Shown: piece by piece, positions 49,648 to 58,335 of the stretch | Position numbering within the stretch: position 1 is the stretch's first letter | How the letters are laid out: every line of letters begins with the position of its first letter | Assembly: GCA_028279425.1 (NCBI GenBank) | Contig: JANQNV010000001.1 | Span: forward strand, 1 to 64,000 | Length of the DNA: 64,000 nucleotides | Reading direction: 5' to 3' | From: Longimicrobiales bacterium | GTDB taxonomy: Bacteria; Gemmatimonadota; Gemmatimonadetes; Longimicrobiales; Gaopeijiaceae | Position numbers and translations under genes: made by a program | The notes under the pieces: generated by a model | Database searches by the model: none | What the model saw: the letters and a program-made list of their open reading frames with translations, nothing else | Told to the model about the DNA's origin: nothing

Positions 49648-50682
49648 GTGGCGGGACGATGCCATTTTTGTGAGAAGCCGTTTCAGCCCAACGGCAGATT
49701 CGAGCACCTGCCGGTCGGGCGTCGCATCGCATACGATCCGGAGCGCGGGCGCCTCTGGATCGTGTGCGGCCGCTGCTTCCGATGGAGCCTGATCCCGGTC
49801 GAGGACCGCCACGCCGCCCTGTACGAGTTGGAGCGGGCGGCGCGAGACGAGGCCGTGCCGGTGGCCCACACCGCGCACATCCGGCTGCTGCGGTTGAAGC
49901 GTATCATCCTCATACGGGTCGGCGCCGCCGGCCTCGAGGAGCGGGCGTGGTGGCGCTACGGTCGCGAACTCCGCAGCCGGAAGGCGTCGTTCGAGAGCCG
50001 CGGTTCCCGCTTTACGGCCTACACCTTCGGGGCGCTCAACTTCGTCGGGGAGGTGCTCGGCCTGTCCGACCCCGACGCCGCGATCGATTGGACCGACACC
50101 CCGGTCGCCGACGTCCTGCGTTGGAGGCGATTCGGTTGGGCGGCCTGGCGCGGTCGGGAGACCTGTCCGTACTGCCAGAGCACCCTGCGGGCCCTCCGCT
50201 ACGACTTGTCGTGGTGGTGCTACCCCCTCCACTCGGGTGACGGCCGGATCGGTCTCGGCGTTCCGTGCGCTCGATGCGATCCCTGGACGCCCGAGCAGAT
50301 CTACCGGATCGAGGGAGACGAAGCCGAGCAGGTACTCCGGCGGGTGCTGGCCTACCAGAACATCGCCGGAGCCAGCGATCGCGTGATCCGCGACGCGACG
50401 CGAGCGATCGACACCTCCGGTACCCCGGCGGAGTTCACCCTCGACGCGACACAACAGCGCAAGACGCTGTGGCGCATGGGGGCTACGGGTCAGATCGCCC
50501 TCGAGATCGCACTCAGCGAGACGGTCGAGCGCCGGATGCTCGACCTTCAGATGCGCGCCGTGGAATTCACCTGGCGGCGCGAGGAGGAGTTGGCCGGCAT
50601 CAGCGACGAGGAATTGACGCCGGCCGAGGTCCTGGAATCCCACCTGCGCTGGATGCCGGTGAAGCTCCTACCGCGCGAGTAG
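49648..50682 (+). CDS. Hypothetical protein with CxxC zinc-ribbon-like motifs
   Basis: 344 aa; CHFC...CGRC and CPYC...CARC pairs. Confidence 0.65.
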   Translation: MAGRCHFCEKPFQPNGRFEHLPVGRRIAYDPERGRLWIVCGRCFRWSLIPVEDRHAALYELERAARDEAVPVAHTAHIRLLRLKRIILIRVGAAGLEERAWWRYGRELRSRKASFESRGSRFTAYTFGALNFVGEVLGLSDPDAAIDWTDTPVADVLRWRRFGWAAWRGRETCPYCQSTLRALRYDLSWWCYPLHSGDGRIGLGVPCARCDPWTPEQIYRIEGDEAEQVLRRVLAYQNIAGASDRVIRDATRAIDTSGTPAEFTLDATQQRKTLWRMGATGQIALEIALSETVERRMLDLQMRAVEFTWRREEELAGISDEELTPAEVLESHLRWMPVKLLPRE

Positions 50683-51876
50683 TCCTTCGAGAGGTTCTTC
50701 GCGGGCGCCGTTTTCGTCGCATACGGCGAACGCATTTTCGTTGCTCCCCCACATGGCGACCCCGGCGTACTCGCCCGCCTTGTTGAGGATGAAGAAGCGC
50801 ACGTCGAAGGCGGGCTCGCCGTCGTCGTTCTGCAAACGCGGCTCCACGGTGTTGGCTCGGATCCGCTCGAGAATCGCCATCCCGGCGTCCTTCGGGTGCA
50901 TACCCTGGCGAAGGAACTCGACGATCATCGCCGAGGAGAGGTTGTAGAGGTTCGCCTCTCCGCGTCCCGTCGATCCCGCGGCCCCGACATCGTTGTCGAC
51001 GTAGAGTCCTGCACCTAGGATCGGCGAGTCTCCGATCCTGCCTGGGATCTTCCAGGCGAGTCCGCTCGTCGTGGTGACGCCGCAAATGTCGCCGTTCGGC
51101 CCGATGGCGTCGCAGTTGATGGTGCCCCAGAAGGAGTGAGCGGGGATCAGTCCCTCGGCGACCATGTCGAGTCCGGCGCGATACCAGGCGTCGGCTCGAC
51201 GTCGCAGTGCTTGCGGAGACATCGCGACCGCGTCGCCGCCCCCGCGACCGATCACATCGGGATCGGTCTCTTCGCCCCGCTCGCCCAGCCCTCGCTTTCT
51301 GGCTTCGGGGTCCAACCAGTGCCCGGGGTCGACCCGGCGGCGCCACTCCAGCCACAGCTCCCGCGAGCGCGGTGTGTTGAGGTCGGCCTCGACCTCGAAG
51401 CCCAGGGCGCGCGCGAACTCCCGAGCCCCCTCACCGGCGAGCAGATGGTGGTCGGTCAACTCGGCTACGGCACGCGCCACGCGAGACGGCGTGCGCACGC
51501 CTTCGATTCCGGCCACCCCGCCTGCCCAGCGGCGGGGTCCATGCATGCAACACGAGTCGAGTTGCACCACCCCGTCGGCGTTGGGGAGTCCCCCGTATCC
51601 GATCCCGGTTTCCGTTGGGTCCTGCTCGGGGATGTTGACCCCGTGAATCAGGGCGTCGAGCACGTCTTCTCCCTCGGTGATGCCTCGAAAGGCCCGCTCG
51701 ATCGCGCTCTCGGCGCCGCCGTTTCGATAGCGGATGCCGCTGACGTCGGAGATGACCAACGGCGTAATGGTTCGTCGCACGACGACCTCGGGGCCACGTG
51801 CCGAGGCCGAGATCGGGGTGGATACGGCGGCGACGGCCGCGGCGGTGGTGGTTCGAACGAAGTCTCGGCGCTTCAT
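50668..51876 (-). CDS. N(4)-(beta-N-acetylglucosaminyl)-L-asparaginase / isoaspartyl peptidase family
   Basis: Tat-like MKRRDFVRTTTAAAVAAV; GYGGLPNADGVVQLDSCCMHG; GTINCDAIGPNGDICGVTTTSGLAWKIPGRIGDSPILGAGLYVDNDVGAAGSTGRGE. Confidence 0.93.
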   Translation of the reverse strand: MKRRDFVRTTTAAAVAAVSTPISASARGPEVVVRRTITPLVISDVSGIRYRNGGAESAIERAFRGITEGEDVLDALIHGVNIPEQDPTETGIGYGGLPNADGVVQLDSCCMHGPRRWAGGVAGIEGVRTPSRVARAVAELTDHHLLAGEGAREFARALGFEVEADLNTPRSRELWLEWRRRVDPGHWLDPEARKRGLGERGEETDPDVIGRGGGDAVAMSPQALRRRADAWYRAGLDMVAEGLIPAHSFWGTINCDAIGPNGDICGVTTTSGLAWKIPGRIGDSPILGAGLYVDNDVGAAGSTGRGEANLYNLSSAMIVEFLRQGMHPKDAGMAILERIRANTVEPRLQNDDGEPAFDVRFFILNKAGEYAGVAMWGSNENAFAVCDENGAREEPLEGLLAR

Positions 51877-52033
51877 GTGGCGGCGGGCGTTGGGGAGGCG
51901 GTGCACTCGGTGCGCACGGACAAGGGGGCGCTGGCCCGACTTCCGCGCAACCCGGCCCGACACGGTCAGCGGTGACGCGCGCTCGAGACCCGCCCTGACG
52001 TAGGCGTTCGGGCGGGGGGTCAGCCTGGTGGCA

Positions 52034-52285
52034 TCACCGGTCGCACGACGCGTCGAAGCGAAGCCCGTCGACGTCGATCAGCCGGTCCAGGCGGATCTCG
52101 GACCCGTCGTCCAGTCGCACGTATTCGGCGGCGTCGCGGCTGGTCACGTCGACGAGCCGAGTCGACCGGTGCACGACCCGGTTGGCCCCCTCCCGCCACG
52201 ACAGCGCGACGGGGCGGCCCCGCAGCACGCGCAGTTGGAGTTCGTCGTGCAGACCGCAGTCGATGGGAACGTACGGCGTGCTCAC
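52034..52285 (-). CDS. Rof-like protein (Rho-binding antiterminator family, putative)
   Basis: 83 aa; YVPIDCGLHDELQLRVLRGRPVALSW...AEYVRLDDGSEIRLDRLIDV resembles the Rof fold signature (YxPIxC..D.LEL). Confidence 0.6.
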   Translation of the reverse strand: MSTPYVPIDCGLHDELQLRVLRGRPVALSWREGANRVVHRSTRLVDVTSRDAAEYVRLDDGSEIRLDRLIDVDGLRFDASCDR

Positions 52286-52330
52286 AGCACGTACGGCGTG
52301 CTCACAGCACGTATGGCGTGCTCACAGATG
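52271..52330 (-). repeat. 20-bp tandem repeat x3 at the start of the Rof-like gene
   Basis: + strand GTACGGCGTGCTCACAGCAC (52271-52290, exact repeat 52291-52310, diverged 52311-52330). Confidence 0.95.
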
Positions 52331-52331
52331 C

Positions 52332-52691
52332 TCATGCGACGCCCCCTGCGGGAAGCGTCAGGGCGTTGGCGGCGTCGATGGCCTCGACGAGGAGGGTGCG
52401 CAGTTCGCCGACGGCGACTCCTGCCCGGAAACGCTCGCGGATTTCGACCGACGCATCGCCGGATCCCCGCTCGGCCGCGACGTCGACGTCGAGGCTCGCC
52501 TCGCCGGCCACCTGAATGTGGATCCTTCGGGGCCCTCCGTCGCGGTACCACTCCAGCGTACGGCTGTCGTCCGCGTCGGAGTCACGGATCAGCTCGACGC
52601 TGTTGGCCAGAGCGAAGATGTTGATGATCTCGTCTACCCCCGGGAGCATCCGGTCCCCGGTTTCGCGCGCCTCCGGTGGTCTACTCGACAT
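52332..52691 (-). CDS. Hypothetical protein
   Basis: 119 aa MSSRPPEARETGDRMLPGVDEIINIFALANSVELIRDSDADDSRTLEWYRDGG...; coupled to the Rof-like gene. Confidence 0.5.
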   Translation of the reverse strand: MSSRPPEARETGDRMLPGVDEIINIFALANSVELIRDSDADDSRTLEWYRDGGPRRIHIQVAGEASLDVDVAAERGSGDASVEIRERFRAGVAVGELRTLLVEAIDAANALTLPAGGVA

Positions 52692-52887
52692 CGCGCCTCT
52701 CCCCGTGGTATTCGATCGATCCGAAGGGGGGCCGTCATACACCCCCTCCAGGGTTGGACGGGCCTCGACCCCAACAAGTTGCATCCGACCCTGGCGGCGC
52801 CCGACTTCCGGGTGCGCGCGATCCCACCGGACGAAACCATTCGGGCCCGAAACGCGTCCAATCCCAGTGACGGACTCGAACGCCGGT

Positions 52888-53277
52888 ATGAAGAAGATGA
52901 CCATGCTCCTATTTGTCTTGCTCGGGCTGAACACGATCGCCGCTGGCGTCGTGTGGGTTCTGTATCGCCGCGCCCGACGGGCCCAGAAGCGCCGGCGCGT
53001 CGAAGCGCCGAATTCGGAGTACCGGTCGCTCTACGTGATGGACCTCGAGGCGAAGGACCGCTGGGAGTCGCTGGATCTCTCCCTCCTCCACGAGGTGAAC
53101 CGCGAAGAGATGGAGAAGGTCCTCGCGAAGCTTCGGGCCACCAACGTCAGGGCCCTGACACCCAACGAACGGGCCTTTCTCGACCGGATGGTCGAAGCCG
53201 AAGACCGAGCTCGGAAGACCGCTCGTCGGAGGGCGGCTCAGGGCGGGTCGTCGATGCCGGCGCCCGGTACCTCCTGA
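52888..53277 (+). CDS. Small membrane-anchored hypothetical protein
   Basis: 130 codons; N-terminal TM (MKKMTMLLFVLLGLNTIAAGVVWVLY), charged helical C-terminus. Confidence 0.5.
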   Translation: MKKMTMLLFVLLGLNTIAAGVVWVLYRRARRAQKRRRVEAPNSEYRSLYVMDLEAKDRWESLDLSLLHEVNREEMEKVLAKLRATNVRALTPNERAFLDRMVEAEDRARKTARRRAAQGGSSMPAPGTS

Positions 53278-53732
53278 TCCGCCTGCCCTCGGATGACGAG
53301 GCAGGTGAAGACGAGGGTGAGGTAGACGGCGAGGGCCGGTGGGCCGCGGGAGGTCAGCAGCTCCGGTAGGCGGGCCCACGGGTTCAGTGGACGCATGCCC
53401 AAGGGCAGGATCGTCTCGACCGCCGCCGTGAAGAGCTGCACGGATCCGGCGACTATGAGCCCGGTCGCCATGTGCAGAACCAGGGGGCGGAGTACGTCGA
53501 CGCGTCGTACCGGCCACGTTCGCGCGCTCCACCAGGCCAGCGCGGCCGCCGCGGGCCAGGGGGCACTCAGAGCCAGTTGCACGAGGATCGACGGCCAGAG
53601 CCCGACGGCCTCACCGAAAAGGCCCCCGGCGCGATGCAGGCGGAATCCGGTGTAGGCGCCGACGATGGCCCACGCCGCGAGCAGGATCAGGGCGAGCCGC
53701 AGGGGTTCGCGCCCTCGGGAAGTTACGTCCAC
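53238..53732 (-). CDS. Multi-pass membrane hypothetical protein
   Basis: About 4 TM helices; start set at GTG 53732 because the longer ORF start lies inside the adjacent repeat element. Confidence 0.5.
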   Translation of the reverse strand: MDVTSRGREPLRLALILLAAWAIVGAYTGFRLHRAGGLFGEAVGLWPSILVQLALSAPWPAAAALAWWSARTWPVRRVDVLRPLVLHMATGLIVAGSVQLFTAAVETILPLGMRPLNPWARLPELLTSRGPPALAVYLTLVFTCLVIRGQADQEVPGAGIDDPP

Positions 53733-53735
53733 CTC

Positions 53736-53905
53736 GGGCCTGCTCACGCTACGAGGATCGCCGCTGCCCGCCCTGCCGGGTTGCGGCTGAAATCGCGCCC
53801 CTCGGCGTTGTTCGTCGCTCATTTGACGGTGCCAAATCACGCTCCTCTCGTCTGGACGGGCACGATTTCAGTCGCAACAGCGGTGACGCCTTGATGCTGG
53901 GCCCA
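53736..53905. mobile_element. MITE-like inverted-repeat element, family A copy 2 (degenerate right end)
   Basis: Aligns along its length with 694-870, including GTTGCGGCTGAA.TCGCGC.CCTCGGCGTTGTTCGTC and CACGATTTCAGTCGCAACAGCGGTGAC. Confidence 0.75.
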
Positions 53906-53989
53906 TGGCGGAGCATCACGCGGCGGAGGGTGTGCCACAAGCCGTCACACCGGTTCGCTCGTTTCCGGCGAATCCTGCTGAAGACACGA

Positions 53990-54021
53990 ACGGTGGCCGA
54001 CCCGTGAAGGTCGACCACCGT
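53990..54021 (-). terminator. Candidate terminator hairpin downstream of the fasciclin gene
   Basis: ACGGTGGcCGACC-cgtgaa-GGTCGaCCACCGT, one internal mismatch. Confidence 0.45.
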
Positions 54022-54079
54022 CGTGCCGTCGCGGCCCATCCGAGGCCGCCGGTACTACAGTCGGCTCGCGCCGCCTCGA

Positions 54080-54571
54080 TTAGTTCTGCGGGGGCAGAAT
54101 CACCGAGTCGATCACGTGGATCACACCGTTCGACGCCGCGACGTCGACGGCGGTCACGGTGGCGTCGTTGATCTTGACCGACTCACCCTCGACGGCGACC
54201 GCGATCTTGGCGCCGTTGACCGTCTCGGCCTCGGTCAGACCGACCACGTCGGACGACATGACCTTACCCGGCACGACGTGGTAGGTCAGGATCGCGGTGA
54301 GCGCGTCCTTGTCGGCGAGAAGAGCCTCGACCGTACCCTCCGGGAGCTTCGCGAACGCCTCGTCGGTGGGGGCGAACACGGTGAACGGACCGTCGCCCTT
54401 GAGAACGTCGACCAGACCCGCGGCCTCGAGGGCGGCGGCGAGCGTGGTGAAGCTACCAGCCTCCACGGCTACGTCGACGATGTCCTTACCACCCATCTGC
54501 GCAGAGGCGGGAGCGGCAACAAAAGCGGCGGCGACGGCGGCTCCGACCGCCAGCTTGCTGATGCGATTCAT
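54080..54571 (-). CDS. Fasciclin (FAS1) domain secreted protein
   Basis: Signal peptide; [48 protein letters not shown]...[13 protein letters not shown]. Confidence 0.95.
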   Translation of the reverse strand: MNRISKLAVGAAVAAAFVAAPASAQMGGKDIVDVAVEAGSFTTLAAALEAAGLVDVLKGDGPFTVFAPTDEAFAKLPEGTVEALLADKDALTAILTYHVVPGKVMSSDVVGLTEAETVNGAKIAVAVEGESVKINDATVTAVDVAASNGVIHVIDSVILPPQN

Positions 54572-54611
54572 TCCGAAAAACTCCTGAAGAAACAAGTTGC
54601 GACGCTGTGTC

Positions 54612-54638
54612 GTACAGCGTTTGTGCAGCTATCGTAGA
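54612..54638. promoter_or_regulatory. Candidate CarH-type operator (three 11-bp-spaced half-sites)
   Basis: GTACA (54612), GTGCA (54623), GTAGA (54634), exactly 11 bp apart, overlapping the -10 of the fasciclin promoter. Confidence 0.5.
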
Positions 54639-54659
54639 CCCGACCTTGGACAACGTCAA
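54631..54659 (-). promoter_or_regulatory. Candidate sigma70-like promoter for the fasciclin gene
   Basis: Minus strand TTGACG (54659-54654), 17-nt spacer, TACGAT (54636-54631). Confidence 0.55.
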
Positions 54660-54679
54660 GAGTTGTGGAGGAAATTAGT

Positions 54680-54708
54680 TTGACAGCGGGTGTACAACTG
54701 CGTACGTT
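54680..54708 (+). promoter_or_regulatory. Candidate sigma70-like promoter for the MerR/B12 regulator
   Basis: TTGACA (54680-54685), 17-nt spacer, TACGTT (54703-54708); ATG at 54715. Confidence 0.6.
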
Positions 54709-54714
54709 CATTTC

Positions 54715-55650
54715 ATGACGACCTCCACCGATCGTTCCGTCCCCCGCCATCCGATTCGAGTGGTCGCGGCTCGCACCGGGCTCGCACCGACTCTCTTGCG
54801 CGCGTGGGAGCGTCGTTACGGCGTCGTCGAGCCGGGTCGTTCCGAGGGCGGACAGCGTCTCTACTCCGACGACGACGTGGAGCGCCTCCTGCTGTTGAAG
54901 CGCGCTACCGATGCGGGTCGGGCGATCCGGAACGTGGCGGAGCTATCGGTCGAGGAGCTTCGTCAGCTCGTGCGGGAGGACCGCTCGGCGCTCGGGCCGG
55001 CCGAGATGGGCGATCCTCGAGTCGACGCCGCGTTGGCCGAAGCGTGGCGGGCCGTCGAGGCCATGGATGCCGAGGCGCTGGAGCAGGAACTGCGGCGCGC
55101 TGTGGTCACGCTCGGCAGCGCGGCGTTCACGGACCGACTCGTCTCGCCGTTGCTGCGCACGATCGGGCAGAGGTGGGTCGATGGAGAAGTCCGCCCCGCG
55201 CACGAACACGTGGCGACCGAGGTGATCAAGCGCGTTCTCCACTGGATGGTGGAGCCGGCCCGTGCCGACGAAGACGGCCCCGGGGTCGTCGTCGGCACGC
55301 TGACCGGCGAGATGCACGAGCTCGGCGCGTTGCTGGCGGGCGCGACCGCGGCGCTCGAGGGGTGGCGGGTCACCTTCCTCGGTCACGACCTCCCCCCCGA
55401 AGAATTCGCGCTGGCGGCCGAGACGGTCGCGGCCAACGTAGTCGGGATCAGTACGATCAACCCCCTGTCGGTCGACGGCATTCCGGGCCAGGTCAGCCGT
55501 TTGCTCGACGAATTGCCGCCGGGGGCGCAGGTCGTTCTCGGGGGGCCGGCCGCCGGAGCCGTCCGCGACGTCGTGCTCGACGCGAGGCTGCATTCGGTCG
55601 AGTCGCTCGCCGCCTTCCGAGGCGTTCTACAGAAGATGCGCGACGCCTGA
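54715..55650 (+). CDS. MerR-family regulator with B12-binding domain (CarH/LitR-like photoreceptor, putative)
   Basis: MerR HTH RVVAARTGLAPTLLRAWERRYGVVEPGRSEGGQRLYSDDDVERL; W-x9-EH (WVDGEVRPAHEH); ExHxxG (GEMHELGA). Confidence 0.88.
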   Translation: MTTSTDRSVPRHPIRVVAARTGLAPTLLRAWERRYGVVEPGRSEGGQRLYSDDDVERLLLLKRATDAGRAIRNVAELSVEELRQLVREDRSALGPAEMGDPRVDAALAEAWRAVEAMDAEALEQELRRAVVTLGSAAFTDRLVSPLLRTIGQRWVDGEVRPAHEHVATEVIKRVLHWMVEPARADEDGPGVVVGTLTGEMHELGALLAGATAALEGWRVTFLGHDLPPEEFALAAETVAANVVGISTINPLSVDGIPGQVSRLLDELPPGAQVVLGGPAAGAVRDVVLDARLHSVESLAAFRGVLQKMRDA

Positions 55651-55693
55651 CGCCCGTTCGCCGCCCGGTCGGGGCGGCGCTACCTTCGGGCCG

Positions 55694-56944
55694 ATGAACA
55701 ACCGCCTCATGCTTGTCGGGCTCATGGCCGGGCTCGCCGTCGGGCTCGCAGCGTCGAGCACCGGATCCCCCGCGCTTCATGCCATCGCCTCCGGGTCGGC
55801 TCCGTTCGGCGAGCTGTTCATCGCGGCGATCCAGATGGTCGTCATCCCGCTGGTCGTGGCGATCGTGTTCGCCGGGGTCGCCCGGCTCGGTGACACGCGC
55901 ACCCTCGGGCGGATGGGCGGCGCATCGCTGGGATTCATCGTGTCGACCACCGTTCCCGCGGTCGTGCTCGGTATGGTGGGGATGCACCTCGCGCTCGGCT
56001 TCGTGCCGCCCGTGCCGCTTCCCGATACCGGAGCCGGGCCCGAGGTGGGAGAGCTTCCGGGGCTGATCGACTTCGTCGTCGGGCTCGTGCCGCGCAACCC
56101 GTTCGCCGCGGCGGCCGAGGGCCGCCTCCTCCCCCTGCTCGTGTTCGCGATTCTCGTAGGTGCCGCCGCGGGCACGCTGGAGACCCAGGCGCGAGAACGG
56201 CTGGTCGGTGTGGCCGACGCCGTCTCGGATGCATTCATCACCCTGGTGCATTGGATCCTCTGGACCGCTCCGGTCGGGATCTTCGGGCTCGCCGCCCCGG
56301 CCACGGCCCGTATGGGCATCGGCCTCCTTCAGTCGCTCGCGGTGTTCGTCCTCACGGTGATCGTGTGCCTCTTCATCTTCATGGCGGTGGTCTATCTCCC
56401 TCTCGTGGCCGTCGTCGGAGGGGTGGGTCCGCGACGATTCATCGCGTCGACGATGGCCAGCTACACCATGGGGTTCACGACGACCAGCAGCGTCGCCACC
56501 CTCCCCGTTCTGCTGCGTGACGCGCCGTCCCTCGGCGTGTCGAGGCGCGTGTCGGATCTCGTTCTCCCACTGGCGGCGTCGCTGAACCGCGCCGGGAGCG
56601 GGCTCTTTCAGGGCGCGTCGGTGGTGTTCCTCGCCTGGCTCTACGACGTGCAGGTGCCGGGGGGCGCGTGGGTCGGGGCCGCGATCGCCTGCTTCTTCGC
56701 GGCATCGACCGTCGCGCCGGTCCCGAGTGCGTCGATCATGACGCTGGCGCCGGCCCTGAGTGCGGTGGGGGCCCCCTTCGCCGGGTTGGGTATTCTACTC
56801 GGCATCGACCGGGTCCCCGATATGTTTCGCAGTGCGACCAACATGACCGGCCACATGGCCGCAGCGGTGGTCACGGAGGCGCTGGCGGGCGACGACGACG
56901 CGAACTCGTCGTCGTCGATTCAACCGTCAGAAGCGCCAGCCTAA
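55694..56944 (+). CDS. Dicarboxylate/amino acid:cation symporter (DAACS family)
   Basis: MVVIPLVVAIVFAGVARLGDTRTLGRMG...; TSSVATLPVLL...VLPLAASLNRAGSGLFQGASVVFLA. Confidence 0.88.
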   Translation: MNNRLMLVGLMAGLAVGLAASSTGSPALHAIASGSAPFGELFIAAIQMVVIPLVVAIVFAGVARLGDTRTLGRMGGASLGFIVSTTVPAVVLGMVGMHLALGFVPPVPLPDTGAGPEVGELPGLIDFVVGLVPRNPFAAAAEGRLLPLLVFAILVGAAAGTLETQARERLVGVADAVSDAFITLVHWILWTAPVGIFGLAAPATARMGIGLLQSLAVFVLTVIVCLFIFMAVVYLPLVAVVGGVGPRRFIASTMASYTMGFTTTSSVATLPVLLRDAPSLGVSRRVSDLVLPLAASLNRAGSGLFQGASVVFLAWLYDVQVPGGAWVGAAIACFFAASTVAPVPSASIMTLAPALSAVGAPFAGLGILLGIDRVPDMFRSATNMTGHMAAAVVTEALAGDDDANSSSSIQPSEAPA

Positions 56945-57460
56945 CCCGACTCCGAAGGTGGTGACCGACGACTCGAGGCCATCCAACCAACGCCTGCGGA
57001 CTTCACCGCGCGCGTCGAACCGATCGGTGAGGTCGATACGGACCCCGCCCATCCCGCCATACGTGGCCACGACGAAATCGGCGGTGGCGGGGCGTTCGTC
57101 GCCGGGCCACAGCAAGGCTCCGGCTCCGCCGCCTATGAACGGTCTCACCCGACCCAGCGGCCATTCAAGGCGTGCCCCGAACTCGAGCTGCCACCGTGTG
57201 ACCGACGACTCGCCGGCGTCGATGGACGCCCGCTCGACCGACGATTCGAGCATGACTCGGTTGGCGAGGGGGAAGTCCAGGCGCGCTCCGAGGAGGTGCC
57301 CGCCCTCGGCGTCGGCGGGGGGAGCGAGGTCAGCGGTGAGACCACCCGCAGCGAGGACGATCCTCGGCGACGGCAGCACTGCATCATCGATCTGCCCCGT
57401 AAGGGGCGCGGCACCACATGCGACCAGCAACAGCGCGACGACCCATCCACGTCCACCCAT
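56927..57460 (-). CDS. Outer-membrane beta-barrel-like protein
   Basis: Signal peptide, alternating beta-strand pattern, terminal aromatic FGVGLGWRF. Confidence 0.65.
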   Translation of the reverse strand: MGGRGWVVALLLVACGAAPLTGQIDDAVLPSPRIVLAAGGLTADLAPPADAEGGHLLGARLDFPLANRVMLESSVERASIDAGESSVTRWQLEFGARLEWPLGRVRPFIGGGAGALLWPGDERPATADFVVATYGGMGGVRIDLTDRFDARGEVRRRWLDGLESSVTTFGVGLGWRF

Positions 57461-57573
57461 CTCACAACCTCGAAGTCTGGAAGAGTAGCGATGACGCATC
57501 ACCGAATCCGCATGGACGATGTCGACGGAGCGGGGCCAGATCCAGAGCAAGGGCTTTCCGGAAGGGCACAGCG

Positions 57574-58263
57574 ATGATCGAGGTGGAAGAGTTGGTCGTG
57601 CCTGCCGACTGCGACGACGCGCCGCTCCCGGGGCTGCTGCGGGTACCTCGCGACCCGGTCGCGCTTCTGGTGTTCGCACACGGAGCGGGGGCCGGAATGC
57701 GCCACCGGTTCATGGCGGGTCTGGCCGACGCCCTCTGGGCCGAGCGTGTCGCGACCCTGTTGTGGGAGTTCCCGTACATGGCTGCCGGGAAGCGCCGCCC
57801 GGATCGTCCGGCGGCGGCGGTCCGCTCGGTCCGGCGCGCGGCCGCGTTCGGCCGTGCGCTCCGAGATGAGCGCTGCGATCGGGCCCGGCTGTTGGCGGGA
57901 GGCAAGTCGTTCGGTGGTCGGATGACCTCGACGGCTGCCTCGGACGGGGCGCTGCCCGTGGTCGAGGGCGTGGTGCTGGTGGGTTTCCCGCTCCATGCCG
58001 TGGGGCGACCGAGCACGGAGCGTGGGCAGCACCTCTCTGCGGTGGATCTCCCCGTACTCGTGGTCCAGGGGACGCGCGACAAGATGGGCAGCATCGCCGA
58101 CATCGAGCCGCTCATGCGCGGCTTGCGTCCAGGCTCGCGGCTGCACGTGGAAGACGACGCCGACCATGGGTTCCACGTCCGGAAGAGGTCGGGTCGCACC
58201 GACGAGGAGGTCGTCGCATCGGTGGCGGCGGCGGTGGCGGGTTGGGCGGGTAGTCTCCCATGA
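57574..58263 (+). CDS. Alpha/beta-hydrolase (dienelactone-hydrolase/KANL3-Tex30-like)
   Basis: LLVFAHGAGAGMRHRFM...LAGGKSFGGRMTS...LVVQGTRDKMG...ADHGFHV. Confidence 0.85.
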   Translation: MIEVEELVVPADCDDAPLPGLLRVPRDPVALLVFAHGAGAGMRHRFMAGLADALWAERVATLLWEFPYMAAGKRRPDRPAAAVRSVRRAAAFGRALRDERCDRARLLAGGKSFGGRMTSTAASDGALPVVEGVVLVGFPLHAVGRPSTERGQHLSAVDLPVLVVQGTRDKMGSIADIEPLMRGLRPGSRLHVEDDADHGFHVRKRSGRTDEEVVASVAAAVAGWAGSLP

Positions 58264-58335
58264 CGCCCGCTGGCTTCCCGCGCGCCTCCGGCTAGCTTCC
58301 GGCACCCCTGCTCACTCTCCGCCAACGGAGCGATC

